Source: Candidatus Krumholzibacteriia bacterium
GTDB lineage: Bacteria > Krumholzibacteriota > Krumholzibacteriia > LZORAL124-64-63
NCBI GenBank assembly: GCA_027056825.1
Contig: JALUJS010000005.1
Coordinates: forward strand, 1 to 6,072
Length of the DNA: 6,072 nt
Direction: 5' to 3'
Below the pieces are notes generated by a model. It saw only the letters and a list, made by a program, of their open reading frames with translations. It searched no databases and was not told the DNA's origin. The stretch's first letter is position 1. Each line of letters begins with the position of its first letter. Shown here piece by piece: positions 6,037 to 6,072 of the stretch. A program made the position numbers and the translations under genes.

Positions 6037-6065
6037 GGACCGGCCCCGTATAACGTGGCCGGTCC
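6037..6065. terminator. strong hairpin after the thioredoxin gene, probable (perhaps bidirectional) terminator
   Basis: GGACCGGCC (6037-6045) and GGCCGGTCC (6057-6065) form a perfect 9-bp stem. The 11-base loop can itself pair CGT with ACG around ATA. It begins 27 bases after the thioredoxin stop. On the plus strand no T run is visible in the last 7 bases of the window. On the minus strand it is followed by TCTCTTTGTG, which is T-rich, so it may serve a convergent gene beyond the right edge as well or instead. Confidence 0.6.
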
Positions 6066-6072
6066 AACGGCA

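Overview
This window is from a GC-rich, Gram-negative bacterium (about two thirds G+C by eye) that respires oxygen with a cbb3-type (C-family) cytochrome c oxidase, a high-affinity terminal oxidase typical of microaerobic growth. The lineage cannot be fixed from the sequence. Placing the assembly genes ahead of the structural genes, instead of the proteobacterial ccoNOQP-ccoGHIS order, reminds me of clusters in the FCB group or in some deltaproteobacteria, but this is only an impression.

Layout: four genes lie on the minus strand and one on the plus strand. In minus-strand transcription order they are: a polytopic TauE/SafE/DsbD_2-like membrane protein (4656 to 3901); the copper-exporting P1B ATPase CcoI (3763 to 1274); the small membrane protein CcoS (1310 to 1068), whose start lies inside the end of ccoI; and the catalytic subunit CcoN, whose first 337 codons are present before the left edge. 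On the plus strand a secreted thioredoxin-fold protein with a long helical C-terminal region (4810 to 6009) is transcribed divergently from the SafE-like gene and is followed by a strong hairpin at the right edge. There are no RNA genes, mobile elements or CRISPR arrays, and no gene-free stretch reaches 300 bases; the longest gaps are 3764-3900 (137 bases) and 4657-4809 (153 bases), and both hold candidate promoters.

Working together: CcoI pumps Cu+ out of the cytoplasm for the heme-CuB centre of CcoN, and CcoS is needed for cofactor insertion into that subunit. The SafE-like protein belongs to a family often found beside cbb3 genes. It shares the cysteine-proline layout of DsbD/CcdA thiol transporters, and the divergent thioredoxin protein looks like the DsbD gamma domain. 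The most interesting hypothesis here is that the two form a split, DsbD-like relay delivering reductant to the periplasm for copper handling or cytochrome maturation. The helical C-terminal region of the thioredoxin protein is not something I recognise.

Candidate sigma70-type promoters, each with a 17-bp spacer, were found before ccoI, before the SafE-like gene, before the thioredoxin gene, and inside the AT-rich end of ccoS ahead of ccoN. They are sequence matches only.
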